Of a stretch of 64,000 nt of DNA, positions 9,491 through 17,285 are shown in pieces (within the stretch, counting starts at the first letter, position 1; every line of letters starts with the position of its first letter). The DNA comes from Nocardia arthritidis (GTDB taxonomy: Bacteria; Actinomycetota; Actinomycetes; Mycobacteriales; Mycobacteriaceae). The stretch is from assembly GCF_011801145.1 (NCBI RefSeq), contig NZ_CP046172.1, positions 5,580,001 to 5,644,000 of the forward strand, given 5' to 3'. The translations under genes were made by a program, and so were the position numbers. The notes beneath the pieces are model-generated. The model was given only the letters and a program-made list of their open reading frames with translations, did not search any database and had not been told where the DNA came from.

Positions 9491-10990
9491 ATGGCAGCCG
9501 CCGATTCCACCGAAGGACGGCAGGAGACAGGCCGGATCGATGCCGCGGACCCGGGTCTGGCGCGCGGCGCCATCGGCCTGCGCGAGGTGCTGTTCCAGTC
9601 CGTCACCTCGATGGCGCCCGCGGGCGCGGTCGCGCTCTCCATCGCCGTCGGCGCCGGATACGCCGGTGGCGCACTGCCGCTGGCGGTCCTGCTCGCCCTC
9701 ATCGCCTGCCTGCTGGTGGCCACCTCGATCGGACAGCTCGCCAAACATCTGCCGTCCGCGGGCAGCATCTACACCTACCCCGCCGAGGCCCTGCACCCGG
9801 CGATCGGGTTCCTGGTCGGCTGGGGTTACGGGCTGGTCGAGGCGCTGATCGGCCCCACAACGACGGTCCTCGTCGGCTATCTGGTCGGCTCGGTGCTGCA
9901 CAGCGAATTCGACTGGCCGTTCACCGCCACCTGGATCGTGGTCATGATCGCGGCGGCCCTGCTGATCGCGCTGCTGAACTATCGCGGCGTGCGGATCAGC
10001 GCGCAGGTCGGCACCGTGCTCGGCCTGTTCGAAATCCTGGTGTTCCTGGTGCTGGCCTGCTGGCTGGTGGTCAAGGCGGGCACGGTGAACACCGGGAGCG
10101 TCTTCACCCTCCACTTCGCGAAAGTCGAAGGCTACCAAGGGTTCTCCGGCGTCGCGGCGGCGTCGATCTATACCATCCTGGCATTCATCGGCTTCGAGGC
10201 CGCGGCGCCGCTCGCCGAGGAGGCCCGTAATCCGCGCCGCACCATACCCGTCGCCGTGGTGGCGTCCTGCTGCGCCATCGGCGTGTTCTATGTGTTCACC
10301 ACCTATGCGGGCGACGTGTACTTCGGGCCGGACCGATACGTGAGCTTCGGCGAGCTCGGCGACGGCAGCCCGTGGGTCGCGCTCGCCCGCGACGTGTGGG
10401 GAATCGGTTGGGTGCTGGCGTTTTTGGCGATCCTGAATTCCACCTTCGCCAACGGGAACGCCGGCACCCTCGCGACCACCCGCACCTGGTATGCCATGTC
10501 CCGGATCGGGCTGCTGCCCGCCGCGCTGGCGCGCACCCATCCGCGGTGGAATTCGCCGCACGTCGGCGTCATCGTCCAACTGCTGGTAACGCTGGCCGTC
10601 GGCCTGCCGATCGGCATCCATTTCGGGCCGAGCGCGGCCTTCGTCCTCCTCGCCACCATGCTGTCCGGCGTGATGATCGCCGTCTACATGGTGTTCAACC
10701 TGTCGTGCACCATGTACTACCTGCGCCGTCAGCGTGCCGAATTCAATTGGCTACTGCATCTGGTGATTCCGGTGCTCGGCATCGCGGCGTTCGTCCCGGC
10801 CTGGCTCACCGCGATGGGTATCGGCACCTCGGTGCTGAAATTCATTACCCCGCTGACCTATCCGTCGAGCGCGGCGGGCCTGATCATCGGAATCTGGTAT
10901 GTCATCGGGATTCTCGTACTCGGCTATCTGCGTGTGCGGCATCCCGACCGGCTACCGCAGATGCGGCGGGTGTTCGCCGACGAGTCGTGA
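9491..10990 (+). CDS. APC-family amino acid permease
   Basis: A 499-residue permease of the amino acid-polyamine-organocation superfamily, with about twelve hydrophobic segments. The N-terminal tail is charged and about 30 residues long. Typical first-helix and loop signatures are SVTSMAPAGAVALS (unwound TM1), LPSAGSIYTYP and FIGFEAAAPLAEEARNPRRTIP. AAGGAGG lies 5 nt before the ATG at 9491. The substrate cannot be read from the sequence; sequences of this subgroup often import amino acids or small amines. It stands alone between the beta-lactamase-like gene and a convergent GNAT gene. Confidence 0.88.
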   Translation: MAAADSTEGRQETGRIDAADPGLARGAIGLREVLFQSVTSMAPAGAVALSIAVGAGYAGGALPLAVLLALIACLLVATSIGQLAKHLPSAGSIYTYPAEALHPAIGFLVGWGYGLVEALIGPTTTVLVGYLVGSVLHSEFDWPFTATWIVVMIAAALLIALLNYRGVRISAQVGTVLGLFEILVFLVLACWLVVKAGTVNTGSVFTLHFAKVEGYQGFSGVAAASIYTILAFIGFEAAAPLAEEARNPRRTIPVAVVASCCAIGVFYVFTTYAGDVYFGPDRYVSFGELGDGSPWVALARDVWGIGWVLAFLAILNSTFANGNAGTLATTRTWYAMSRIGLLPAALARTHPRWNSPHVGVIVQLLVTLAVGLPIGIHFGPSAAFVLLATMLSGVMIAVYMVFNLSCTMYYLRRQRAEFNWLLHLVIPVLGIAAFVPAWLTAMGIGTSVLKFITPLTYPSSAAGLIIGIWYVIGILVLGYLRVRHPDRLPQMRRVFADES

Positions 10991-11011
10991 GCGCCCGAAT
11001 CTCGTTACGGT

Positions 11012-11887
11012 TCAGAGGAACTGCCCGCTGGCCAGGTAGGGCGCGGGGGTCGGCATACCGCGGACGGCGAGGTAGCCCTCCTGACCGAGCTGGAGTCCGG
11101 CGGCCAATCCGACATCGACGGCCCATTCGTTGGCGGTGGTGATGCAGTTGACGAGCGTATCGGCCTGCGCCGTGGCGAGCGCTTCCCAGAGCAGGTTCTC
11201 CGCGATGCGGGGATCGGCGGCGGCCAGCAGGACCGGACGGCCCCGGCCGTCGATGTACACGTAACCGGGCCGGTCCGGGCGGGATACGACCAGGCGGTGC
11301 TGCTTCAGCAGATACTGATGGTCCTCGCCGTGACCCGCGCCGCGCAGTCGCTGATCCAGCCGATCCATCCAGTCGAAATCGTCGGCCGACCCGTCGGACA
11401 GACCGGTCACCGCCGCAAGCTGGGCCCGATCGACGGTACCCACCATGCGCATCTGCGGGTGCAACGAGAAACCGGCCAATCGATAGCGGCGCGTCGCCGC
11501 GGGATGCACTGTGGAAGAGAACATTCCTTGACGGCCGCCGGCGTGTGCCAGTACCGCGTCGAGCAGCCGCTTGCCGATACCGCGCCCCTGCCGGTCCGGT
11601 AGCACACCGTAAGTTGCCAAGTACCACAGGCGATCCCGGTTCTGCGAGATCGCGAACCCGACGATCCGCGCATCCTCGACCGCGACCCAACATCCGTGCG
11701 GATCCACCTCGAGGAAATAGCGCATGCGGTCGATCCACCCCTTCGCCGCCTCCGCCGAACGAGGTTGCGGCTCAGGCTCACTCACCCGCCGATCACGCCG
11801 ATCGCCTTCGAGGAACACCACATCCGAAGTCCGTTCCGCCCCCGCCAGGTCGTCCGCACCCATCGGCCTGACCACAACACAATCCAT
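11012..11887 (-). CDS. GNAT-family N-acetyltransferase (two-domain)
   Basis: A 291-residue protein. The N-terminal half is a clear GNAT domain, with YGVLPDRQGRGIGKRLLDAVL as acetyl-CoA-binding motif A and a following YRLAGF. The C-terminal half (LVVSRPDRPGYVYIDGRG.. to NEWAVDVGLAAGL) looks like a second, degenerate GNAT fold, as in tandem-GNAT proteins. I chose the ATG at 11887; the reading frame stays open upstream but has no better start. Substrate unknown. It is convergent with the permease, 21 bp away. Confidence 0.82.
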   Translation of the reverse strand: MDCVVVRPMGADDLAGAERTSDVVFLEGDRRDRRVSEPEPQPRSAEAAKGWIDRMRYFLEVDPHGCWVAVEDARIVGFAISQNRDRLWYLATYGVLPDRQGRGIGKRLLDAVLAHAGGRQGMFSSTVHPAATRRYRLAGFSLHPQMRMVGTVDRAQLAAVTGLSDGSADDFDWMDRLDQRLRGAGHGEDHQYLLKQHRLVVSRPDRPGYVYIDGRGRPVLLAAADPRIAENLLWEALATAQADTLVNCITTANEWAVDVGLAAGLQLGQEGYLAVRGMPTPAPYLASGQFL

Positions 11888-11997
11888 TCCGCTTACGGTA
11901 CGAACAATCCGCCCCCGAGGAAACCGATTTTCGCGGGCCGGTCTCCGGCCGTCACCAACCCCGCGATTCCCTTGACAGCCAACTAGTTTCGACATCG

Positions 11998-12426
11998 TCA
12001 ATCGAGCAACCGGCGCAGTAGCGCCAGCGATGTCGCCACCTGTTTTCGTTCGGCGGCGGTGAGCCGGTCGGCGATGAGGTCGGCGAGATGTTCGTGGCCG
12101 GTTGCGCGGCGCTCGGCGAGCAGGGCGCGGCCGTCATCGGTGAGGGTCAACAGTTTTCGCCGTAGATCGGCGCTGTCGGCGGTGCGGCGCAGCAGGCCGC
12201 GGTCGACGAGCGCGGTGACCGTCGCGGCCATCGATTGGTGGCGGAGTTTGTCGGCGCGGGCCAGGTCCGCGATGGTCGCCGGACCGTCGCGGTCGAGGCG
12301 TTTCAGGACCGAGACCTGGGACAGTGACAGTTCGCGCTCCGGTGAGACCGCGCGCATCCGCCGGACCAGCGCACCGATCACCGACTGCAATTCTTCCGCG
12401 ATCTTCTCGCTTGCCACCTCGTTCAC
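11998..12426 (-). CDS. MarR-family transcriptional regulator
   Basis: A 142-residue winged-helix repressor: SLSQVSVLKRLDRDGPATIADLARADKLRHQSMAATVTALVDRGLLRRTADSADLRR spans the HTH and wing (about residues 34-90), and the flanking helices serve dimerisation. The GTG start at 12426 lies directly next to the divergent promoter, whose palindrome at 12446-12459 is the likely operator. It probably represses itself and the divergent esterase in response to a phenolic or lipophilic ligand; the ligand is unknown. Confidence 0.9.
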   Translation of the reverse strand: MNEVASEKIAEELQSVIGALVRRMRAVSPERELSLSQVSVLKRLDRDGPATIADLARADKLRHQSMAATVTALVDRGLLRRTADSADLRRKLLTLTDDGRALLAERRATGHEHLADLIADRLTAAERKQVATSLALLRRLLD

Positions 12427-12445
12427 GGCTCATTACAGTACAGTA

Positions 12446-12459
12446 AAACTGCACAGTTT
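12446..12459. promoter_or_regulatory. Probable MarR operator palindrome
   Basis: AAACTG-CA-CAGTTT is a 6+6 inverted repeat in the 71-bp divergent gap between the MarR gene and the esterase, just upstream of a TATATT (12465-12470) that could be the -10 of the esterase promoter. Nearby CAGTA and CTGTA repeats extend the AT-rich operator region. Confidence 0.55.
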
Positions 12460-12497
12460 GCCTGTATATTATCGCCGGGCATGAAGGATGGCATCGA

Positions 12498-13388
12498 ATG
12501 ACCGAGGACCTGGTCACCGCCGAGCTGACGGTCGACGGACGGACGCGCACGTTCAGCGTGCGTCCGCCGTCGGATCGCGGCGCGCCGCTGGTATTGGCGT
12601 TGCACGGCAATATGTCCGGTGCGGGCGACCGGCCTTCGGCCGGTGGCGCCGGACCGCTCATGGACCAGTGGCTCGGATTCGGCGCGCTGGCCGCGGAATC
12701 GGGTATCGCGGTGGCGTATCCCGATGGCTGGCAACAATGTTGGGCCGATGGGCGCGGGGTCACCGCGGCCGACGAGGCGGGCGTCGACGATATCGCCTTC
12801 CTGCGGCGGCTGATCGAACGGTGCGCCGAACGATTCGGCACCGCGCCGGATCGAACGATCGTCGCCGGAATCTCCAACGGCGCGTTCATGTCTCATCGAG
12901 TAGCATTGGAACTTGCCGATCAGGTACCGGTTTTCGCCGCGGTGGCGGGCGCGCTTCCGGCCGCGCTGCGCGATATCCGTCCGACCCACGCGGTTTCGGC
13001 GATGCTGATCAACGGCACCGCCGATCCGATCCAGCCGATCGAGGGCGGATTTTCCCGGAATCGCGGACCCAACGGTGAATTACGCGGCCGCACACTGAGT
13101 TTGGCCGAAAGCGCGGAGCACTGGCGCACGATCGACCGATGCGGCGGCGCCGGCACGACAACGACCACCGCCCTGTCCAGCCGCCACACCGTCGACGGCG
13201 GCGTCGGAGGTAGCCGGGTGACCGCGTGGACCGTATTCGGCGGCGGACACAGCTGGCCCGGCGCCCCGGTACCCGCCGAATGGGCGGGCGCCCCAGGCTT
13301 CGCCACCACACGGGAATTCGACGCCGCCGCGGAGATCCTCCGGTTCGCCCGTCCGCTGCTCATTCCGGCGCGGGCCCGCAAACTCTGA
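12498..13388 (+). CDS. PHB depolymerase/feruloyl-esterase-like alpha/beta hydrolase
   Basis: A 296-residue esterase of the poly(3-hydroxybutyrate)-depolymerase/LpqC family. It has LVLALHGN (oxyanion region), G-I-S-N-G-A-F nucleophile elbow with the catalytic Ser, NGTADPIQP with the Asp and GGGHSWPG with the His. There is no signal peptide, so it should be intracellular, unlike secreted LpqC. The MarR gene is divergent, which often marks an enzyme for aromatic esters or polyester oligomers. Substrate remains inferred. Confidence 0.85.
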   Translation: MTEDLVTAELTVDGRTRTFSVRPPSDRGAPLVLALHGNMSGAGDRPSAGGAGPLMDQWLGFGALAAESGIAVAYPDGWQQCWADGRGVTAADEAGVDDIAFLRRLIERCAERFGTAPDRTIVAGISNGAFMSHRVALELADQVPVFAAVAGALPAALRDIRPTHAVSAMLINGTADPIQPIEGGFSRNRGPNGELRGRTLSLAESAEHWRTIDRCGGAGTTTTTALSSRHTVDGGVGGSRVTAWTVFGGGHSWPGAPVPAEWAGAPGFATTREFDAAAEILRFARPLLIPARARKL

Positions 13389-13416
13389 AATCAACCGACT
13401 ACCAAGGAGTTCGAAT

Positions 13417-13977
13417 ATGTCCGTGCTGGGAAAGCTATTGGCGAACAAGCGCGCGGGCGACGAAGGTTTGGCCTGGAATCGACCGAATCTGGCCGGGGGC
13501 AGCACATTTCGGATCACCAGCCCCGACTTCGAGCACGAATCGCACCTGAACGTGATCCACGCCGGAAAACGGCTCGGCGGCCAGGACCGCTCCCCCGCGC
13601 TCACCTGGTCGCCGCCGCCCGCGGAAACGGCCCAACTGCTGCTGGCGATCGAGGATCCCGACGCACCGATGAAGACGCCGTTCGTGCACGCCGTCGCACT
13701 CCTCGACCCCACGCTCGGCGGCCTCCCGCAGAACGGGCTCGCCGCGGACGATCCGGCGCCGGGCGCGCTGATCCTGCGTTCGGGTTGGGGCCGCGGCTAT
13801 ATGGGCCCGGCGCCGATCAAGGGACACGGCCCGCACCGCTACGTCTTCCAACTCTTCGCCCTCGCCGAGCCGATCACCACCGGGAAATCCCTGGAGTCGG
13901 CGAAACCGGCCGAGGTGCTGGCGGCCGGACGCGCACTCGCCCGCGCCCGCATCGACGCCTTCTACGAACGCGGGTGA
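13417..13977 (+). CDS. YbhB/YbcL family (PEBP-like) protein
   Basis: A 186-residue phosphatidylethanolamine-binding-protein-fold protein. It keeps the conserved LLLAIEDPDAP...FVHAV pocket motif and GPHRYVFQLFAL near the C-terminus. Bacterial members are small cytoplasmic proteins of unsettled role, possibly binding anionic ligands. AAGGAG sits 7 nt upstream of the ATG. It follows the esterase by 28 bp on the same strand and is probably in the same MarR-controlled transcript. Its stop is 1 nt from that of the convergent RidA gene. Confidence 0.86.
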   Translation: MSVLGKLLANKRAGDEGLAWNRPNLAGGSTFRITSPDFEHESHLNVIHAGKRLGGQDRSPALTWSPPPAETAQLLLAIEDPDAPMKTPFVHAVALLDPTLGGLPQNGLAADDPAPGALILRSGWGRGYMGPAPIKGHGPHRYVFQLFALAEPITTGKSLESAKPAEVLAAGRALARARIDAFYERG

Positions 13978-13978
13978 A

Positions 13979-14386
13979 CTAATCCAGCACGGCCGCAACG
14001 GCTTCCACCTCGACAAGTTGGTCGGCGTAGCCGAGGACGGTCACCCCGAGCAGGGTGCTCGGCACGTCGTGGTCGCCGAAGGCGTCGCGCACGACCTCCC
14101 ATACCGTGACCAGGTCGGCGCGCCGCGACGACGCGACATAGACCCTGGTGCTGATCACATCCTCGATGGTGGCCCCCGCCGCGGCCAGCGCGGTCCGCAG
14201 GTTCGCCAGCACCCGCACGGCCTGACCCGCGTAATCACCGACGGCGGCGGTGGACCCGTCGGCCTCCAGCGGGCAGGCCCCGGCCAGGAAGATCAGCCGG
14301 GCCTGCGCGGGAGCCGTTGCGGCATAGGCATATTCGGCGACGTCGGACAGTTGGTCGGAGCGAATCAGCGTCACGCTCTTCGGCAT
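13979..14386 (-). CDS. RidA/YjgF-family protein (first copy)
   Basis: A 135-residue Rid-family protein (RLIFLAGACPLEADGST, then LANLRTALAAAGATIEDVISTRVYV and PSTLLGVTVLGYADQLVEVEAVA). The canonical RidA active-site Arg near the C-terminus is not evident: the usual PARS motif reads PSTL, so this may be a Rid subfamily without 2-iminobutanoate deaminase activity. It begins immediately after the WYL regulator stop on the same strand, so it is co-transcribed. A second Rid gene lies in the divergent unit. Confidence 0.83.
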   Translation of the reverse strand: MPKSVTLIRSDQLSDVAEYAYAATAPAQARLIFLAGACPLEADGSTAAVGDYAGQAVRVLANLRTALAAAGATIEDVISTRVYVASSRRADLVTVWEVVRDAFGDHDVPSTLLGVTVLGYADQLVEVEAVAAVLD

Positions 14387-15361
14387 TCACACCACGCTAC
14401 CCGCGCCGGCGCCCGCCGCCGCGAGCCGCCGCGCCAACTCATGACAGCGGCTCGCGAGCGACGGCGGGTCGAGCACTTCGAAATCGTGCCCGAGCAGCAG
14501 CATGTGCATCAGGACGAAATCGAGATCGCGCCCGCCGCTGCGCACCTCGCAACGTTCGGGCCCGCGCGAGAGCACGACGGCCGCCGCCGCCGGAATCTGC
14601 GCGCGCACCACATCGGCGGACGCGGATACGAGGAAGCGCGCTCGGTGCGGGTAGACCCGGCTCGCCACGCTCTCCTGCACGTAGCCGACCGCGTCGGGTA
14701 CGTCGCGGGGGTGGAATCGCCAGGTCCGCGCGGATACCGCGGACATCCGGTCGACCCGGAAGGTGCGCCAATCCGCCCGGTCGAGATCGTATGCGAACAG
14801 GTACCAGCGCCGGTCGGAGGCGACCAGGCGATACGGCTCGACCCGCCGCAGCCGCACCCCGTCGCCGGACGGATAGTCGAAGCCGGTCTCCACCTCGTCG
14901 CGGCAGGCCCGGGCCAGCGTCATCAGCACATCGGGATCGACCGGTATGCGGCCGCCGTCGAAGGATTCCACCGCGACCGACAGCGCGCGCACCTCCTGCC
15001 GCAACCGGGTCGGCAGCACCCGGTCGAGTTTGGACAGCGCCCGGAGCGCGGCGTCGCCCGCACCGGCGACCGCGCCACCCGCGCCGGCGAGCAGCGCGAC
15101 CGCGGTGGCGATCGCCTCCTGATCGTCGAGCAGCAGCGGCGGCAGATCCTGTCCGGGCCCCAGCCGGTAACCGCCGCCGACACCCTGGCTGGCATGGACC
15201 GGATACCCGAGCGCGCGCAGCCGCCCGACATCACGGCGCACCGTGCGCTCCGTGACGCCGAGCCGGTCGGCGAGTTCGGGACCGGTCCACACCTGACGCT
15301 GCTGCAGCAGCCCGAGCAGGGTGAGCACCCGCTCCGTCGTGCCCCGTTCGTCGACTGCCAT
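14387..15361 (-). CDS. WYL-domain transcriptional regulator (YafY/DeoR-type HTH)
   Basis: A 324-residue regulator. The N-terminal HTH_11 domain (WTGPELADRLGVTERTVRRDVGRL, about residues 25-48) is followed by a WYL domain (YRLVASDRRWYLFAYDL and DWRTFRVDRMS) and a C-terminal WCX extension. I prefer the ATG at 15361, with AAGG 10 nt upstream, over the GTG at 15409 that would cross the operator. WYL domains sense small ligands or nucleic acid. It is divergent from a DinB-family gene, and the shared inverted repeat suggests repression of both units. Confidence 0.88.
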   Translation of the reverse strand: MAVDERGTTERVLTLLGLLQQRQVWTGPELADRLGVTERTVRRDVGRLRALGYPVHASQGVGGGYRLGPGQDLPPLLLDDQEAIATAVALLAGAGGAVAGAGDAALRALSKLDRVLPTRLRQEVRALSVAVESFDGGRIPVDPDVLMTLARACRDEVETGFDYPSGDGVRLRRVEPYRLVASDRRWYLFAYDLDRADWRTFRVDRMSAVSARTWRFHPRDVPDAVGYVQESVASRVYPHRARFLVSASADVVRAQIPAAAAVVLSRGPERCEVRSGGRDLDFVLMHMLLLGHDFEVLDPPSLASRCHELARRLAAAGAGAGSVV

Positions 15362-15381
15362 ATCGTCAACCTTGCCAGAAA

Positions 15382-15404
15382 TAGCGGACCGAACCTGTCC
15401 GCTA
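15382..15404. promoter_or_regulatory. Perfect inverted repeat between WYL regulator and DinB gene
   Basis: TAGCGGAC-N7-GTCCGCTA has two perfect 8-bp arms and sits in the 62-bp gap between the divergent starts (15361 and 15424), where it overlaps both promoters. It is the best candidate for the WYL regulator's operator. Confidence 0.65.
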
Positions 15405-15423
15405 GGCATGTCAGGGTCATGGC

Positions 15424-16002
15424 ATGAACTCAGATCAGTTCGACTGGAACCAGATATTGCGCGAGCAGTGGGAGTGGCACTGGAACCATCAGGTGCGGGC
15501 CCGGCTCGATGGACTCACCGACGACGAATACTTCTGGTCGCCGGTACCCGACGCCTGGAGTGTCCGGCCGCGCGGCACCTCGACCGCACCGGTACAGGCA
15601 GGCTCCGGGGACTTCACGATCGACTACGCCTTCCCGACCCCGACTCCGGCACCGTTCACCACGATCGCGTGGCGGCTGGGGCACGTCATCGTCGGCGTGC
15701 TCGCCATGCGCAACGCCACGCACTTCGGCGCGCCCGCAACGTCATACGAGAAATGGGAGTACGCCGGAACGGCCGCCACCGCGCTCGAACAACTGGACAC
15801 TCAGGTCGAGCTCTGGATGGCCGGGGTGCGCGGCCTCGACGAGGCCGCGCTGCTGACCCCGGTCGGCTCGAAGGAGCCCTACCCCGACCTGCCGATGGCC
15901 GCGCTGATACTCCACATCAACCGCGAGTTGATCCATCATCTTTCCGAGGTCAGCCTGCTGCGGGATCTCTACCTGCACACGAAATCCGGGGAACGCCGGT
16001 GA
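15424..16002 (+). CDS. DinB/DUF664-like metal-binding protein
   Basis: A 192-residue four-helix-bundle protein of the DinB superfamily, which includes mycothiol- and bacillithiol-dependent transferases. Candidate metal ligands are H22 (HWNHQV), H87 (AWRLGHVIV) and H171/H172 (INRELIHHLSEV), matching the His triad of the fold. Its partner thiol is probably mycothiol, but the reaction is unknown. It overlaps the following Rid gene (GTGA), giving a two-gene unit divergent from the WYL regulator. Confidence 0.82.
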   Translation: MNSDQFDWNQILREQWEWHWNHQVRARLDGLTDDEYFWSPVPDAWSVRPRGTSTAPVQAGSGDFTIDYAFPTPTPAPFTTIAWRLGHVIVGVLAMRNATHFGAPATSYEKWEYAGTAATALEQLDTQVELWMAGVRGLDEAALLTPVGSKEPYPDLPMAALILHINRELIHHLSEVSLLRDLYLHTKSGERR

Positions 16003-16391
16003 CCGAAGCGATCACCCTGATCGACCCCGAAGGCCTCCCCTACAGCCCGGCTTTCGCTCAAGGCGTCATCGCGCCCGCGGCCCGGACGCTGTATGTCGGC
16101 GGTCAGCTCGGCACCGACAGCTCCGGCAAACTCCTCGATGGCGCGCAAGCGCAAGCCGCACAGGCGATGCGCAACGTGCTGACCGTGCTCGCCGCGGCGG
16201 GGACCGGTCCGGAGCATGTGGTCAAGCTCGGCGTCTACCTCGTCGCCGGGGTCGACCCACAAGCGGGATACGCGGCCACACGGTCGGTGTGGGGTGAATA
16301 CCGCACGGCCGTTACGGTTGTCACCACCGCGGGGCATGCGCGTCCTGGTGTGCTCGTGGAGATCGATGCGGTCGCGGTCATACCGGAATAA
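15999..16391 (+). CDS. RidA/YjgF-family protein (second copy)
   Basis: A 130-residue Rid protein: LYVGGQLGTDSSGKLL, AQAMRNVLTVLAAAGTGPEHVVKLGVYLV and the C-terminal HARPGVLVEIDAVAVI. HARPG retains the Arg expected at the RidA active site (R in PxRxxV-type motifs), so it is a better candidate for enamine/imine hydrolysis than the first copy. Its GTG overlaps the DinB stop. Two different Rid genes in two divergent units around one regulator is unusual. Confidence 0.85.
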   Translation: MTEAITLIDPEGLPYSPAFAQGVIAPAARTLYVGGQLGTDSSGKLLDGAQAQAAQAMRNVLTVLAAAGTGPEHVVKLGVYLVAGVDPQAGYAATRSVWGEYRTAVTVVTTAGHARPGVLVEIDAVAVIPE

Positions 16392-16584
16392 CCGTTCGTA
16401 CATCGCGAATCTGGCTGCAAGACAGTTGGATTCGCGGTTACGTTCCGTGGGGATAGGCTCGATTGCACAGCGCGAATCCGGTCGCATTCCCAACGTCGGG
16501 GAGCACCCGCGGGATGACGGCACCGCAGGGGCTGGCAGGATCACCGCGGGCGGGATCACCCAAAAAATAGTCGGAGGTCGGGAT

Positions 16585-17055
16585 TTGAAGTTGGCGGAGG
16601 CGCTTGCGTTGCGTGCGGACGCGGCGCGGCGGATCGAGCAGCTACGCGCCAGGATCGTCGGCAACGCCCGCTTTCAGGAGGGTGAGGAGCCCGCCGAGGA
16701 CGCCTCGGCGCTGCTCGTCGAGGCCGAAAACGTGCTCGGCGAATTCGAAACGCTGATCCAGCGGATCAACCGCACCAACGCCGCCGCGCGGATCGACGCG
16801 GACAATACCCTCACCGATGCGCTGGCACGCCGGGATGCGTTGCGGCTGCGGCACTCCGTGGTGACCGCCGCCGCCGACGCCGCGGCGGGCACGAACCAGG
16901 GCGGGTACGCCCGCCAGCTGCGCTCCGAGCTGAAGTGGCTCACCGCGCTACCCGTCGCCGAATTGCGTTCCCGCGCCGACGTTCTCGCCCGGGAACTGCG
17001 CGAACTCGATGTGCGGATCCAGCGTGCGAACTGGGAGGTGGACCTGCTGGACTGA
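16585..17055 (+). CDS. DIP1984-family (septicolysin-like) protein
   Basis: A 156-residue, highly charged helical protein (KLAEALALRADAARRIEQLRARI.., LIQRINRTNAAARI.., LSR-type ELRELDVRIQRANWEVDLLD at the C-terminus). It matches the DIP1984 family as I know it, a coiled-coil protein of unknown function often annotated as septicolysin-like. The start is the TTG at 16585, with GGAGG 7 nt upstream; longer frames upstream are not supported. A hairpin with a T-rich tail follows 44 bp downstream. Confidence 0.72.
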   Translation: MKLAEALALRADAARRIEQLRARIVGNARFQEGEEPAEDASALLVEAENVLGEFETLIQRINRTNAAARIDADNTLTDALARRDALRLRHSVVTAAADAAAGTNQGGYARQLRSELKWLTALPVAELRSRADVLARELRELDVRIQRANWEVDLLD

Positions 17056-17098
17056 CGGTGGAGCAGGTAGTCGTCGCGGAGGCGTGCACGACCCGCCA

Positions 17099-17127
17099 GG
17101 ACCGACGGGCTATTCGGTCCCTTTCTT
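17099..17127 (+). terminator. Rho-independent terminator after DIP1984 gene
   Basis: GGACCGA (17099-17105) pairs with TCGGTCC (17114-17120) around an 8-nt loop, followed directly by CTTTCTT. A T-rich tail is rare in this window, so this reads as a true intrinsic terminator for the plus strand. The rest of the gap to 17285 shows nothing else. Confidence 0.6.
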
Positions 17128-17285
17128 GGTTGCACGGTGGGCAGTGCAAATGGGTTCAACTCCCTATTTACAACGCAGCCCAGCACCGCGCACAAGTAAA
17201 GGCGCATCGCGCACAGCACACAACCATGTGCAGATCCGTGACGACGAGGGCGGGCAAGGGGTACTCCACCATGCTCCAAGGCTTT

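Noticed and set aside
17145..17175. A tRNA (GGTTCAA T-loop-like sequence)
   Set aside because: No acceptor stem, D-arm or anticodon arm can be folded around it.
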